Shown here: piece after piece, positions 44,721 through 56,699 of the stretch
How positions within the stretch are numbered: the stretch's first letter is position 1
Layout: each line of letters starts with the position of its first letter
Origin: Luzula sylvatica
Taxonomy: Eukaryota > Streptophyta > Magnoliopsida > Poales > Juncaceae
Assembly: GCA_946800325.1 (NCBI GenBank)
Contig: OX326956.1
Coordinates: forward strand, 45,647,552-45,711,551
Direction: 5' to 3'
Length of the DNA: 64,000 nucleotides
The notes under the pieces: model-generated
Database searches by the model: none
The model's input: only the letters and a program-made list of their open reading frames with translations
Told to the model about the DNA's origin: nothing
Position numbers and translations under genes: made by a program

Positions 44721-46379
44721 TTTGATTTGAGAGATTCTGAAGGATTAAGAGAGAAACGACAAGTAAATCCATGACAAATGGTAGTATATACATGTGTTTG
44801 ATGTGAGAGAATTTAAGGGATTAAGAGAGAAATGTGAAGTCATGTTTGTGAGTCTCTCTCCTCACTTTTCCATCAAATGTTGTCTTCCAAAAATAATGAG
44901 AAAACGTAAGACAAGACTTTTCATCTATATATATGTACATCTAAATGTTTGTTAAATAATTAAGTTTATAATTACAATTAATTATTAGTAAATAATTATG
45001 TCAAAAAATTATGTGTATTGATTATTTGATTAATGAATAATGAATATTATCATATATAATTAATTTATATTTCAAATTTAAGTAATATATATTATTTTTG
45101 TATGGAACATAATGATAATAAATACTAAATAAATTATTTGTACAATAAATTAATAAATTCAAATATAAATAAGTTCTAATTATGATTAATTAATATTAAA
45201 TAAATTTATGGATATATTAATATGATTAATTAATATGTATAAACTAACATAATTTTTTTCAAACTATTTTTTAATTTTCTTACACAACAAATAATAATTT
45301 TCATTTTTCATTACATATCATTCTAACAAATGAAACAACACATATGAGAATAACATGTCTTTCTAAATCCTTCCATCATATTAATTTTTCTGGACAATGC
45401 ATGAATCCATCACATTCTTGTCGATCAAACGCCCCTCTATTATTATGGAAGTTAGACAAGAAAAGAAGTATATCATATTTATCCTATATACAGTTTTGAG
45501 CTAAGTGTTTATTATTTGACACGTCTGTTATTAAGGATATTCTATAACAAATTTGGTACAAAGTTCAAAAAAGTTTCATATGCAAAAAATAATATTCACG
45601 TAAGATCAATAAAACCGAAAACTAGGTGACATCATTTCATACTTTTCGTTGTACCTACACCACAAAGAGAACGAAGTGCAATGAAACATGTCCGTTGAAA
45701 AGAATTCATATGTACAAAATTACATTCTTCTTCAATTAATTTTGTTTTGTTCATTGTTTTTGACTCTTCTTCGCAAGATTATATAAATCAAATTTCAATG
45801 TAATAGTTTCCCTGTAATTTCGCAATTTTTGGCGCAAATTTTGTTTTATAAAAATACACGCGGACTGCATGTATAGAGATAGCAAAATATGACCCGTCCG
45901 AATTTAAAACCAACCCGAACTGAAAAATTATGAAAAAAATATTTACAAAATAGAATGAATGCCCCCGTGAAATTTACTTGGGGAATTTGAGATACAGCCT
46001 ATCTTAAAATATCAATCATATAAACTTTTATAAATGAGACATGTAACAAATAGAACATGTCAATAGAGTTTCGCAAACAAACCACAAAAACAAAATTAAT
46101 ATAGGAAAAATAGTAGTTGTGATTATTAAATAAATAAAATATTTCAATTAGCTTAACTTTCAATATTCTTATTAAAAAAAGATAATAAATGAGAAAGTCT
46201 CATATGTCCTCTATCAATTAATGTTAATGAAAATCGTACTAGCAATATCTCACAACATATGTTTTTTTGTATTTGACACTCAACCAACTAAACTATGAAC
46301 TCATTAACAATATTTTTATTAATTAACTTCACTTTTAGAATTACTCTAAATATATTATTTCTGAAATCTTAAATATAAT
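44721..46379. other. AT-rich intergenic DNA, probably including a decayed Helitron
   Basis: No gene is seen. A Helitron-like 3' end closes the stretch at 46412. Confidence 0.5.
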
Positions 46380-46412
46380 TCCACGTCGAAGCGAAGCAAG
46401 GATAATCTCTAG
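46380..46412 (+). mobile_element. Helitron-like 3' terminus (decayed hairpin)
   Basis: CCACGTCGAAGCGAAGCAAG, then CTAG at 46409-46412 followed by T. The hairpin is imperfect; the element's start is not located. Confidence 0.45.
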
Positions 46413-46698
46413 TTCCTTCAAATTTTTGGAATTATTTAATTCTAATCATGTTTTTTCATATATTTTTTCAATAAGAAAGAAGCTTGGCTCGACAACAAAT
46501 AATGACGATCTGTTTCCTTTTTTTATTATTAGAGAACACGGCAAAAGGCTAACAAAAAATTTAATTAATTTTGATCCGACGGTTCAAATACGCAACCCAT
46601 AAGTTTAGATGTTAAAAAAATTTAATTAATTTTTATTACGTAGTAACATGAATCTCGTAGTATATTGCACCCTCCAGAAACCTTAAAAGAGATCTCTC

Positions 46699-46705
46699 TA
46701 TAAAA
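46699..46705 (+). promoter_or_regulatory. TATA box of the BBE-like gene
   Basis: TATAAAA in CTCTCTATAAAACCTGC, about 120 bp before the ATG at 46823. It suggests the promoter side of this pseudogene is preserved. Confidence 0.6.
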
Positions 46706-47265
46706 CCTGCAAAAACATGAAACTGCCAATTGCAAATTTACAAAACACAAAAAAAGAATAACTCTTCTCAAATAAGTTTTACTGTCTCTCCTTCAAAGAA
46801 AACAATAGATGCCATCCATTCCATGGCTACACAAACCCTTATTTTCTTCTTCTTCTTCTTCTTGTGCTTCGTATATCGTTCCCTCTCGATTTCAAACCAT
46901 GAAAGCTTTCTCGATTGCTTCTCAGCCCATTCCGAATGTTACATCGTATCCCCATTCCTCAGACATAATTTACAAACCGAACTCGACTCAATACCTCTCC
47001 TCCATTACAAACCAAATTTTTTTGAATCTGAATGCTACAAAACCGTTATTTATGATAAAACCGACAAATAAAAAACATGTTCAGGCATCGGTTATATGCG
47101 CAAGGGCTAACGGGTTTCGAATCAGGGTTAAAAGCGGAGGACATGACTACGAAGGGTTGTCGTATAGAGAATTGAATAGTAATCAATCATTTGTTATAGT
47201 TGATTTGGTTAACTTACATGACATCGATATTGATGTGAATAATGGAACGGCTTGGGTCCAGTCAG

Positions 47266-48568
47266 GTGATTTTTGTTTATTATTATTATTTTTTTAATTC
47301 GAGGTCATTTTTTTAGAACAGATAATGCTGAATGAAAATAAAATTCATGACTTATATGTGCCAATATAGGCCAATCAGATATGTTGGGGAATTATTGTAT
47401 CTTATGTATAATTTTATAAAATTGATTGCTTTCATAGAAGGTCACATAATAACGTTAATATGTATCATTTGATCTTGATCAAAAGATCAAAATTAGTTGG
47501 TTCTTCATTTAAACATGTTTCATATAAACCAACTAATGTAAAAATTACAATAATCTTGGTCTATTATGTATCAAGTTCATTTATGTTTTTTTATCTCAAT
47601 TAAATATGAAATTTTTTCAAAAAACCCCTGAATTTTTTGGATATTATAAAAAAAACCTCTAAAATTACAAATGTAGTAATTAAAATAAATTGTTATTTTT
47701 TAATTTTAAAAAAATCCTAAAATTTTTGTAGCATATAATAATTTTGTAAAAATAATTATTATATGTTATATTTATTTAATTTTAATAATTCATAAATTAT
47801 ATGTATTTGACTTTTATATATTTTTTTCATGAAAAACTAACATAAAATAATAATATGATGAACAACAATATTAAAATGACACCTTGCAATTATTTTAATA
47901 AATAAAATATCATGAAACTATTAAAAATACATTAAAGGAGAATGAAAATAAAAAACTAGATTTTAAACAAATATTTTTCTATCAATGTATTTACAAGATG
48001 TTTGTTTATTGCTGTTTATTTCATTACTATATGATGTTAGTTTTTCATGAATAATAAATGAAATATTAAAATTATATGAACACAACATTTAATAGTTTTA
48101 TTTTTTTTGAAATCACATGTTAATAAATGTTTGTTAATTTCTTAAAATTAATCAAAAAAAAAATTAATTATTACATATAAAAATGGAAAGGTATTTTTGT
48201 CAAAAAAAAAATAATTTAATATCATCCATAGGGGGTATTTTGAAATAAAAGTTTGATAGAAGATCTTTTTAGAGTTTACAAAAAGATATGTTTTTTTTAC
48301 AATATAAAAAAAAAATAGGAAAATATACCAAAAACACATTGTGAACAATTGGAAAAAACGTAGAATCCAATTACATATTAGGAAAAAAGTAAATCATGAA
48401 TGTTTCGAAGACTCCCGCTCAATTGTGCGGAAAAAAATTAGTATATTATATGTTTGAGCCCAGTATATGAACTATGAATTATATGTTTATGAAATATTAA
48501 TGTATCTTGTTTTGAGAAATATATTTTAAAATATCTCCAACCAAACATGACAATTTCTTCACTACAGA
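47266..48568 (+). other. Intron 1 of the BBE-like pseudogene, enlarged by a Helitron
   Basis: TGGGTCCAGTCAG/GTGATTT ... CACTACAG/AAGCAACTG gives a clean GT-AG pair that joins WVQS to EATVGELYY in frame. Without the Helitron at 47400-48441 the intron would be about 260 bp. Confidence 0.75.
47400..48441 (+). mobile_element. Helitron 5 in BBE-like intron (1,042 bp)
   Basis: Starts TCTTATGTATAATTTT after an A and ends with a CCCGCTCAATTGTGCGG hairpin and TTAG (mutated CTAG) before T. It is homologous over most of its length to 51566-52702, for example TTGATCTTGATCAAAAGATC versus ATGATCTTAATCAAAAGATC. Confidence 0.85.
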
Positions 48569-49298
48569 AGCAACTGTTGGAGAACTCTACTATAAAATTT
48601 CAGAAAAGACAAATGTCTACGGGTTTCCTGCCGGTCTTTGCAACACAATCGGTATTGGAGGACATTTCAGCGGAGGTGGACTCGGTATGTTAATTCGAAA
48701 ATACGGTCTTTCTGCAGACAATGTTTTAGATGCCCTAATCATCGATGCAAACGGAGATCTCAAAGATAGATCCTCGATGGGGGAGGATCACTTTTGGGCC
48801 ATTAGAGGAGGAGGTGGCATGAGTTTCGGTATTATAGTTTCGTGGAAAATTAGTTTGGTACCCGTACCATCCGCAGTAACAGCATTCACTATAAGTCGGA
48901 AGGATGACAGTGCAATTGATCTTGTGACCAAATGGCAAAGCATCTTGCCAAATTTAAACGAGGATTTGGATATAAGGGTTATTATATTTTTTTTTTTGAA
49001 AGAGAGCCTAGAACACGAAACGTGTTCCTGCAGCTCTGATTTTCATTGAAGTGCGCAAAGCGCCATTTGTTACATACAGGATATTTGTTACGTAAAGAAC
49101 TTTTAGAAAACAGATTTTGAAAATTGAGAATGTAAGATTCTCAAATACTAGATTAGAAAGAAATTTTCCAAGCGTAGACTAGTTCCCTAATAGGGGGGAT
49201 TGCAAAGAGAAGAGTTGGATTCAGTCTGTCTTGTATTTTGCTTTTTATACTACAGATATTGCCAAAGAGACTTTATTGGACAAAACCCTGCCCTTAAG

Positions 49299-49411
49299 GT
49301 ACTACTTATCAAACTATATATCAAGTTTACATTAAATAATAAATATCAAATTTACCCTTCCGAAACTGCGAAATTGATATTTGTACTGTTCTAACACTGT
49401 GCCAATAATCA
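49299..49411 (+). other. Second intron of the BBE-like pseudogene
   Basis: CCCTTAAG/GTACTACT ... AATCACAG/CCACTGGAAAGG. Splicing keeps the frame from DKTLPL to HWKGKSDFVKQ. Short and AT-rich, with normal plant splice sites. Confidence 0.65.
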
Positions 49412-49909
49412 CAGCCACTGGAAAGGTAAATCAGATTTCGTCAAGCAACCAATTCCAAAATTCGCATTTGAAAAAATATGGCCCCGGTTTTTAGAAGACA
49501 GTGCAGGAACATTAATCTTAGATCCATTCGGTGCTAAAATGGATAACATATCACAAACGGATACACCTTTTCCACACAGAAAAGGAACCCTATACAACAT
49601 CCAGTACATTTCTGGATGGAGTGTCAACGACACAATGGTTGCTCAGAAGCGCATGAATTGGATTGAAGATATATACACTGAACTTGGTCCATTTGTTTCT
49701 GCCAACCCTAGAGGGGCATATGTGAATTACAGGGATCTTGATTTGGGTGTGAATGAAATAGTTGGAAATGTGAGTAGCTATGAGAAGGTCGAATTTGGGG
49801 AGAGAAGTACTTCAAGAGCAATTATGAAAAGTTGGCTATTGTGAAGGGTAGGGTTGATGCTGATGATTTCTTTAGGAATGAGCAGAGCATTCCTCCTTTA
49901 CGGCGATAG

Positions 49910-50300
49910 GAATGCAGTGTAATTTAGACGTCAACATATTGTAAACGTTTACTTCCATTATTATTTTTACTATGTTCATGCTTGCGCGTTGTTGACATTG
50001 AAAGTTATAATGAAAGAAATATTATGATGTCATACACACATTATTCATACATTATTTCGAGCATAGTTTCAAACAACTAACTTTTTAGACCAAAAAATAT
50101 CATGTGTTGCATTGTGATATTATGCTCTTCGACCAAAACAATATATGCCCAAATTCCCCCATTAGTTCTATTCTTGTCAAACACACAATTTATTAAAAGG
50201 GATAAAAGAGGATAAGCATAAAAAGAGAAGATTAAGCTATCACCACTTTTTGTTGTGATTAGTTGGTTACTCTCTTATACCTCTAACATTTTACTAAAAT
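49910..50300. other. 3' flank of the BBE-like pseudogene
   Basis: AT-rich, with no further gene. Confidence 0.5.
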
Positions 50301-50319
50301 ACCCTCATTTGTCATAATA

Positions 50320-51260
50320 CTTTATTTAATATAGTATTATATTATATAATATAATATGATATAATATGAAATAATATAATATAATATAACATGAAATAGA
50401 ATAATATAATATCATAATAATATATAATGTAATATAATACAACATACTTTAATATAATATAATATATCATAATATATTATACAAATGATATAAAATAATT
50501 TTTAATACAATATATAATACTTAATATGATATTTAATATAATATAATATGATGTAAAATAATATTATATTATAAAATAACATATAATACAGTATGATATA
50601 ATATAATATACTATAATATAATACAATAAAATATAATATAATATAATAATAATGTAATATAATATACTTTAATATAATATAATATAATATATTTAATATA
50701 TTATACTAATGATATAAAATAATATTTAATATAGTCTATATAATACAATATAATGTAAAATAATATAAAATAATATAATATAATAATATGTAATACAATA
50801 TAAAATAATATAATATAATATAACATAATGTTATACTATATTATATAATTAGATATAATACAATATGAGATAATATAATCTAATAAAGAATAGTATAATA
50901 TAATATAGTACAAAAAAATATAGTATAACATGTGCAATATGACGTAATGTAATATAATATAATATAATATAATATAGTATAATATAATATAATATAATAT
51001 AGTATAATATAATATTAGATGATATAAAATAATATAATCTAATATTGTAATATGTTTGCAATATGATATACTATATTATATTATATTATAATATTTTTTC
51101 ATATAATATAATATAATCAAATACTACGTAATATATTATAATATAATACAATATTATGTATTATAATATTATATAATATTCACATTTGTAATATAATAAT
51201 ATAATGAAATGTAACATAATATAATATAATACAGTATAATCTAATGTAGTTTATATTTTA
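50320..51260. repeat. (TATAA)n-type AT satellite, about 940 bp
   Basis: Almost entirely ATAATATAAT pentamer-like repeats with scattered changes. It could form cruciforms and is hard to assemble. Frames here are artefacts. Confidence 0.93.
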
Positions 51261-51302
51261 ATCAAAACTATATAATTCAACATATTTATATTTGGAAAAA
51301 GT

Positions 51303-51547
51303 TGTACCTCCCCCCAACTCTCCCCCACAACCCTTGATGTGTCATCATAAGACTTAACGCCTTCAAATTTAACATTTTAATTATGATTTAACATCTTAAT
51401 TTATTTTTTAACATCTTAGTTATGGTGTTAAACTATAGATTAAGATATTAAATCATGATTTTAAGATATAAAATTTGATGGTGTTAAACCTTCCGGCGTA
51501 CATCCCGAGGTGGGGGAGAGATGGGGGAGAGTACTAGGGGATGTACA
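51303..51547. mobile_element. Fold-back miniature inverted-repeat element (about 245 bp)
   Basis: Ends TGTACCTCCCCCCAACTCTC and the inverse of TGTACATCCCCTAGTACTCT, with C-rich arms CTCCCCCA in both. Inner arms also pair (TTTAACATTTTAATTATGAT against the inverse of AAATCATGATTTTAAGATAT), so nearly the whole element folds. No clear target duplication; superfamily unknown. Confidence 0.7.
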
Positions 51548-51565
51548 TCACTACTTTATATTTAT

Positions 51566-52702
51566 ACTTATGTATAAAGTTAAGAGATTTACTATCACCA
51601 TATGAAGCCACGTCACCTCTTCATGTATTTTTTTTTTATTTTCTGTGGTTTGTTCTGTGTGTCTTTTGGTGTTGCTTCTCACTCGACCCGTTGAGTCATT
51701 TAATTTAATATTTTATCTTATTAGTGATACATATCCCATATGATCTTAATCAAAAGATCTAAACTATTTCGTTTTTTTTTTGAACATGGTCTATATAAAC
51801 ATGAACCTTGGTCCATCGTGGATCAAGTTCATTCGTATTTATTTGTCTCAATTAAATATGAATTGTTTTTCAAAAAACTCATTCAATTTTTTGATATTGT
51901 AAAATCTCTTAAATTTACACATGTAGTAATTGAAAAAAAAATATTATTTTTTATTAATTTTAAAAAAATTCTAATTTTTTTAGCATATAATAATTAAAAA
52001 ATATATTATATGTTATATTTATATAATTTTAATATTTCATACATTGTATATATTTAAATTTTACATTTTTTCCTTAAGAACTAACACAAAATAATAATAA
52101 GATGAACATAATACTCAAAGAACACGTTGCAAACATTTAAAAAAAATACAAAATCATGAAACAATTACAAAAATAAAATGACAATGAAAATAAAAAACTT
52201 GATTATTAAATAAGATATATTTCTACAATATATTTTTAATGTGTTTTTTTATTGTTGTTTATTTTTTTATTATTATCTTATGTTAGTTTTTCTTGAATAT
52301 AAAAAAAATATTAAAATTATATGAACACACTTTGTAATAATTTCATTTTTTTTTTAAATCACTACACGTTAAGAAATGGTTATTAATTTCTTAAAATTAA
52401 CAATAAATAACAAAAAAAAAATTAATTATGAAGATTGAAGGGTATTTGGTCAATTATTTTTTTTAGTATTATCCATAGGGAAATATTTGGAAATAAAAGT
52501 TTGGTAGATGATTTTTTTTGGAGTTTACAAAAAGATAGAGATTTTTTACAATATCCAAAAAAAAATAGTGGGTTAAAAATACACCAAAACACATATGTGT
52601 GACCAATCAGACAAGAAAACGTAGAATCCAATTATATATTAGGAAATATTAAATCATAACAAACTCGAAGTCTTCCGCGCAATTGTGCGGGGAAAAGGCT
52701 AG
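51566..52702 (+). mobile_element. Helitron 6, sister copy of the intron Helitron (1,137 bp)
   Basis: The 5' part ACTTATGTATAAAGTTAAG resembles the Helitron 4 start, with the terminal TC altered. It ends with the hairpin CCGCGCAATTGTGCGG and CTAG (52699-52702) before T. The body matches Helitron 5 at 47400-48441. Confidence 0.85.
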
Positions 52703-53040
52703 TTAGTTTTAAATTTTTAAACAAAAGGTATTTTGGTGAATTTGAAATATTTTATTTTTGAATCAACACTATCCCAAAATTTATTCATATACTTTTACCA
52801 AACACCATTCAAAAATTAAGGAATATTATCCCGAAATAACTTATCCCTATAACTCAAAATTAATTAAATATATTTAATAATTTGTAACCTATCATTTGTG
52901 CCTATAATTTTTAGTCGATTTGTATTGATTATGTGATTTGTAACAATTCATGCTCAATTATATATGATTGCGATAACTTACGCAATTCTCATTAATTATC
53001 ATTAATAAAATAAATCATTACGTTAAACGTACAGATAAGC
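52703..53040. other. AT-rich spacer
   Basis: No gene or repeat is recognised. Confidence 0.5.
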
Positions 53041-53490
53041 GAGCCATTAATAAAACAAACAAATGAACATATTACATAAAAAAGATGAAATAATTAATGA
53101 GGTTGGAAAGAAAGCATGACAAATAATTTTTTTTGTCTATAATAAAAATAAAACATAACCAAAATGACATTAGTACATGTAGATAACATTAGTAGGTGTA
53201 GACATGTAGATAAAAAAAAAGCATGTTACATAAAAAAAAAGGAGACGAAGTAGTATAAAGTGGTTGGAAAGAAAATGAAATTTTGGATGAATGTAAATTA
53301 AATATGGGCCATATATTTAAAGGAAAGAAAAAAAAAATATGTAACTAATAAAAATAAAACATAGACAAAATGTCATTGATACATGTAGATAACATTAGTA
53401 CATGTAGACATGTACATAAAAAAAATATGTTACTTAAAAAAAAGGAGTTAAAGTAATATAATGAGGTTGGAAAGAAAAATTATGAATTTT
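53040..53490 (+). repeat. Imperfect tandem duplication, about 200-bp units
   Basis: ACATGTAGATAACATTAGTA occurs at about 53175 and 53381; GGTTGGAAAGAAA at about 53102, 53262 and 53464. Three partial units. Confidence 0.8.
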
Positions 53491-53724
53491 TTGATGTTAA
53501 AAAATCTAGGATACAATACACTATATATATGTATATTATTTAATATGATTTTAATATAAATTAGTATATATATTTAAATAATTTTATTAAATTATTATAA
53601 AATCAGATGTTTTATTATCGATTTGGATATTTTACGAAGAAGCAAAATAAAACAATATGTGAAGTAGAGGACTATTGAGTAGTAAAAATATTGGATATTT
53701 TTATGTTGGGCCAAAAAATAAAAA

Positions 53725-53960
53725 CTAATGGGATAGTCGTATCGTAACCGTATCCAGACGTATCCGAACCGTATCCAGTCGTATCGGAAACGTATCGTGC
53801 CGTATCGGAACTGTATCCGTTCAAATTTATATATTAAAATAGTCCGACAAGCTATGCGACGTATCGGTGGCGTATCGGTGGCATATCCTTATCCGATACT
53901 ATCCGATATGGGTACGATTCATTTTTTGGAGTGGCAGTGGCATTCGTGTAGATTGCGAGC
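53725..53960 (+). repeat. CGTATCC/CGTATCGG repeat block
   Basis: About ten CGTATC(C/G) units in 150 bp, then ATCCGATACTATCCGATATG. It resembles the interiors of the hAT miniature elements at 17902 and 20333, but no terminal inverted repeats or duplication were found. Confidence 0.6.
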
Positions 53961-53990
53961 GTTGCGGAGTTGTGATCACCAGTTACCATA

Positions 53991-55140
53991 TTTGTTTTAG
54001 TTGTATTTGTTTATGCCCACCATATGTATATTGAGTACTTGTAGATTGTAGATTATAATTTATGCCAACTGGTTTCGTATTTGTGTGTTTTTGACTCTAC
54101 TAATGCTCATGTATTTAAGGTAAGTATGTTGTGCACTATTATTTTACTTTCGGATCATGACATTTAGGGTGTTAATTGAGAAAAGTGACATCATCACGAT
54201 GTTGTGGGGAAATGGGGGGCATGGTAGAAGACCTCAAATAAAATAAAATACGAGTGATTGTTTTACCAGTTAAAAGTTGAATGATTATTACTTGGACACA
54301 ATATCTACAAATTAATAACAAAAAATTTATAGTGTTGAGATCAATTAATTTGTGTCGTTAACTTGGATCATTTAAGATGAGTGAATTAATTTGGTATATC
54401 CAAATAATTGTAATAACATGAAATGAGAACAAAAAAAAGTGAGTGTCTGAAGTTGGACGATTGTTTTAATTTGGACAACGAAAGAAAAAAATTGTGCAAA
54501 ATATGGACAGTTAAAAGCTGAGTAAAACTGATACCATCAATTGAAAATTGAGTGGCTTAAATTTAGTAGAGTGACATAATTTACATAAATAAAAAATTTA
54601 GTGACAACATCAAAACAATTAAAATTTGAATATTAATATTGACAACTAAAGCTTAATGATTCAAATTTGACGAAATAATACTACGTGGACAAATTAAAAA
54701 TTTGTGATGATACGAGGAGAATTAAAATATGTGTATCTTATTTTTATTCAGTAACTACTTTGTACAATCAATTTCTTGTTGGACAGGACATAATACTATT
54801 TGGACAGGACATAATGATACGGTTGGATAAATAATTTATGAAATATCAATTTTGAACATCAAAATAATTCAGTAACAACTTTGTACAATCAAGAGTTTAT
54901 ACCTTATAATTAGATAAATCAAAATTAGTACATGATAAATTAAACTGTGATCAAATTTTAACTTGGTGATATAATTTGAAATAAAACGATAGTAAATCTG
55001 GATAATTGAAAGGTTATAATTAAACGTCACTAATTGAAAGAGTTCTGATTTTGTAGTTGTTTTCAACCTTTTTCTTCAAAAATAGAAATAACAATTAATG
55101 GGAACATGTTTGGGAAAATTGAACAAATGTAGACCCGAGG
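53991..55140. other. AT-rich DNA with degenerate short repeats
   Basis: Phrases like CAGTTAAAAG(T/C)TGA (about 54262 and 54510), GAAAATTGAGTGGCTTAAAT and TTGGACAGGACATAATA recur loosely. Two copies of TAACTACTTTGTACAATCAA-like text occur at 54751 and 54871. No gene is seen. Confidence 0.5.
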
Positions 55141-55489
55141 AATGGTAGTAGTCTACATCATCAATGTAAAACGATGCAGCCTTATAAAAATTCTCAAAAT
55201 TATATATATACAAACTTTGGCCATAAGAAATCAATAATTAACCGATTATCTAAATTTTTCCGCACATATTATAATCTAACGGTTCGATGAGCAACAAAAA
55301 GATTCCGCAAAATTCGATGAAAAAATAAGATTATGGATACATTAATTATTAACATGAAATATGATTTCTGATTTTAAAAACGAAAATTTCTATCTGAAAA
55401 ATTGAAATTCTTTTTCGTGTTTCCGAAAACCAAAAAAGAAGATTTAAATCATGCTAAACTAGGGATAAGTATTCGATAATAAGTTAGGA

Positions 55490-55520
55490 TTAACACGTGC
55501 GTAGCACGAGCCGAGACTAG
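55490..55520 (+). mobile_element. Helitron-like 3' terminus (Helitron 7)
   Basis: CGTGCGTAGCACG hairpin (55496-55508), then CTAG at 55517-55520 before T. Copy B has ACTATTTGAATAAATACAGG where copy C resumes with TTTGAATAAAAACAGG right after the CTAG, so the junction is an insertion edge. The 5' end was not identified, possibly near 55150. Confidence 0.65.
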
Positions 55521-55539
55521 TTTGAATAAAAACAGGGAA

Positions 55540-56300
55540 AAAATACATTCACGGTCCTACTAATACTTTTCTTTGAACATTCAAAGTAAAAGAAGAACTA
55601 CAGCCCTTTCGTTATACTTATCTACACAATCAATGAAAGTGGCAGCGGAATAAATAGGGTCCGTTTGATTTTGTGGTATTAGAAGGGATTATGCAAGAAA
55701 ATATATTTGTTTTTGAGATAAATAATGTTTTGTTGTTTGATTTGAAATCTCCTGGTCCATCGAACATTCTTCTCATCTAATGTTTCGTTAAAGTTAAAAT
55801 ATCGAGAAAACCATGAATACAGACAGTGTGATGGATAAAGAATCTATATTAGTTTCTTCTTGCTTGCATCATGCATGCTAAATGCTAATACATTAAATTA
55901 TGTGTATGTTATTTAATATATTAACGTAATTAACACGATAATGAACAAAAAACACGTAATTACCAATTAATTAAATTTTTTTTTTGAGTAAAAAAAATGA
56001 ACATCAATTAATTAATTTTGATTAATAATTATTAATTCAAATAGATATTAATTATATATTAATTAATTATTTATTACGTGATGTATATTAATTATCATGT
56101 TAATGAAATGCCTAATTAGCATATAGAGGAACTGGTGGTGAAATGGGGGATCAGGCTAAATGGCCTCAATCATTTTCAGACTTAAGAGTAGTATAAATAT
56201 AACTTGTGAACATGTACTTTTTCACACACAGCAAAAAGCAGGATGAATTCTAGTATTAAATCCACTATTATAATATTTGTAATATTGGTGATCACAATTC
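55540..56300 (+). repeat. Triplicated segment, copy C part 1
   Basis: Matches copy A (17735-19015 without its MITE) and copy B. It has the conserved blocks, then TATAAATATA (56192-56201) and the signal-like open frame at 56243. Confidence 0.88.
56192..56201 (+). promoter_or_regulatory. TATA box conserved between copies B and C
   Basis: GTATAAATATAAC here and CTATAAATATAGC at 43807, each about 45-50 bp before the ATG, within well-conserved sequence. Confidence 0.55.
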
Positions 56301-56320
56301 TGAGCGGCAGATCCGTCTAA
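56243..56320 (+). pseudogene. Signal-peptide-like first exon of a possible small secreted peptide gene
   Basis: The frame reads MNSSIKSTIIIFVILVITIL then SGRSV and a stop. It has a short polar start, a hydrophobic core and a small-residue end, like a plant secretory signal peptide. GTCTAAGC at 56315 could be a splice donor, making this exon 1 with an intron that reaches the acceptor at 59599; the Helitron 56524-59475 would lie in that intron. Splice phase to the frame downstream does not match simply. Gene family not recognised; it may be a dead paralogue. Confidence 0.4.
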
Positions 56321-56523
56321 GCTCTGTTTTCAGTTTTTCCTTTTTCCTTTTTTAATTGAAAGATTTTTTTACAATATGAATTCTCTCTTTCTAACCGTAA
56401 AAAATCAAATTGAACTTAACCTTCACAAGGACTCAAACTCGGATTCCTTTTTTTTTTCGTAAAAAGCCCAAACAAATGAAAAAAAAAAACTAGTTGAAAA
56501 TTTGAAATATAAGAAGACACAAA
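56301..56523. other. Copy C spacer and part matching 20945-21022
   Basis: From about 56445 the sequence TTCGTAAAAAGCCCAAACAA and GAAAATTTGAAATATAAGAA follows copy A closely up to the Helitron boundary at 56523/56524. Confidence 0.7.
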
Positions 56524-56699
56524 TTTAAATTAATATAATGCAATCCTTTTTGCGTTTCTCTCATAGATCGCCCTCTGATTCTGGGCCGTTCGATCAAGAT
56601 CGGACGGTCTAAAATTGAATGAACCCGGCTTACATGATCCATGTTATGTTGTTATGGGACGGTTCATATGGACCGAGTCCACCCGGCCTTGAAATGGCC

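Larger units (their letters stand above)
46823..49909 (+). pseudogene. Berberine-bridge-enzyme-like FAD oxidase, frameshifted pseudogene with introns
   Basis: BBE-like proteins are secreted flavoproteins that oxidise alkaloids, cannabinoids or cell-wall sugars. The start MATQTLIFFFFFFLCFVYRS is a signal peptide and is followed by HESFLDCFS. A frameshift near 46930 then puts the rest in another frame: NVTSYPHSSDIIYKPNSTQY and KSGGHDYEGLSY, which holds the His that binds FAD. After a GT-AG intron (47266-48568) come ATVGELYYKISEKT and GFPAGLCNTIGIGGHFSGGG, with the second FAD-linking Cys. From about 48980 to 49195 the sequence is scrambled. SWIQSVLYFAFYTTD resumes at about 49212, another GT-AG gap (about 49299-49411) follows, then KSDFVKQPIPKFAFEKIWPR, TPFPHRKGTLYNIQY and ANPRGAYVNYRDLDLG. 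A second frameshift near 49795 shifts the conserved C-terminus ([12 protein letters not shown], stop 49909). Both flavin anchors survive, but at least two frameshifts and the damaged middle rule out function. Confidence 0.92.

Noticed and set aside
46823..49909. Functional BBE-like oxidase gene
   Set aside because: Two frameshifts and a scrambled segment remain after allowing for introns.
50849..51061. Hydrophobic 70-codon Tyr/Ile frame
   Set aside because: Translation of the ATAAT satellite.
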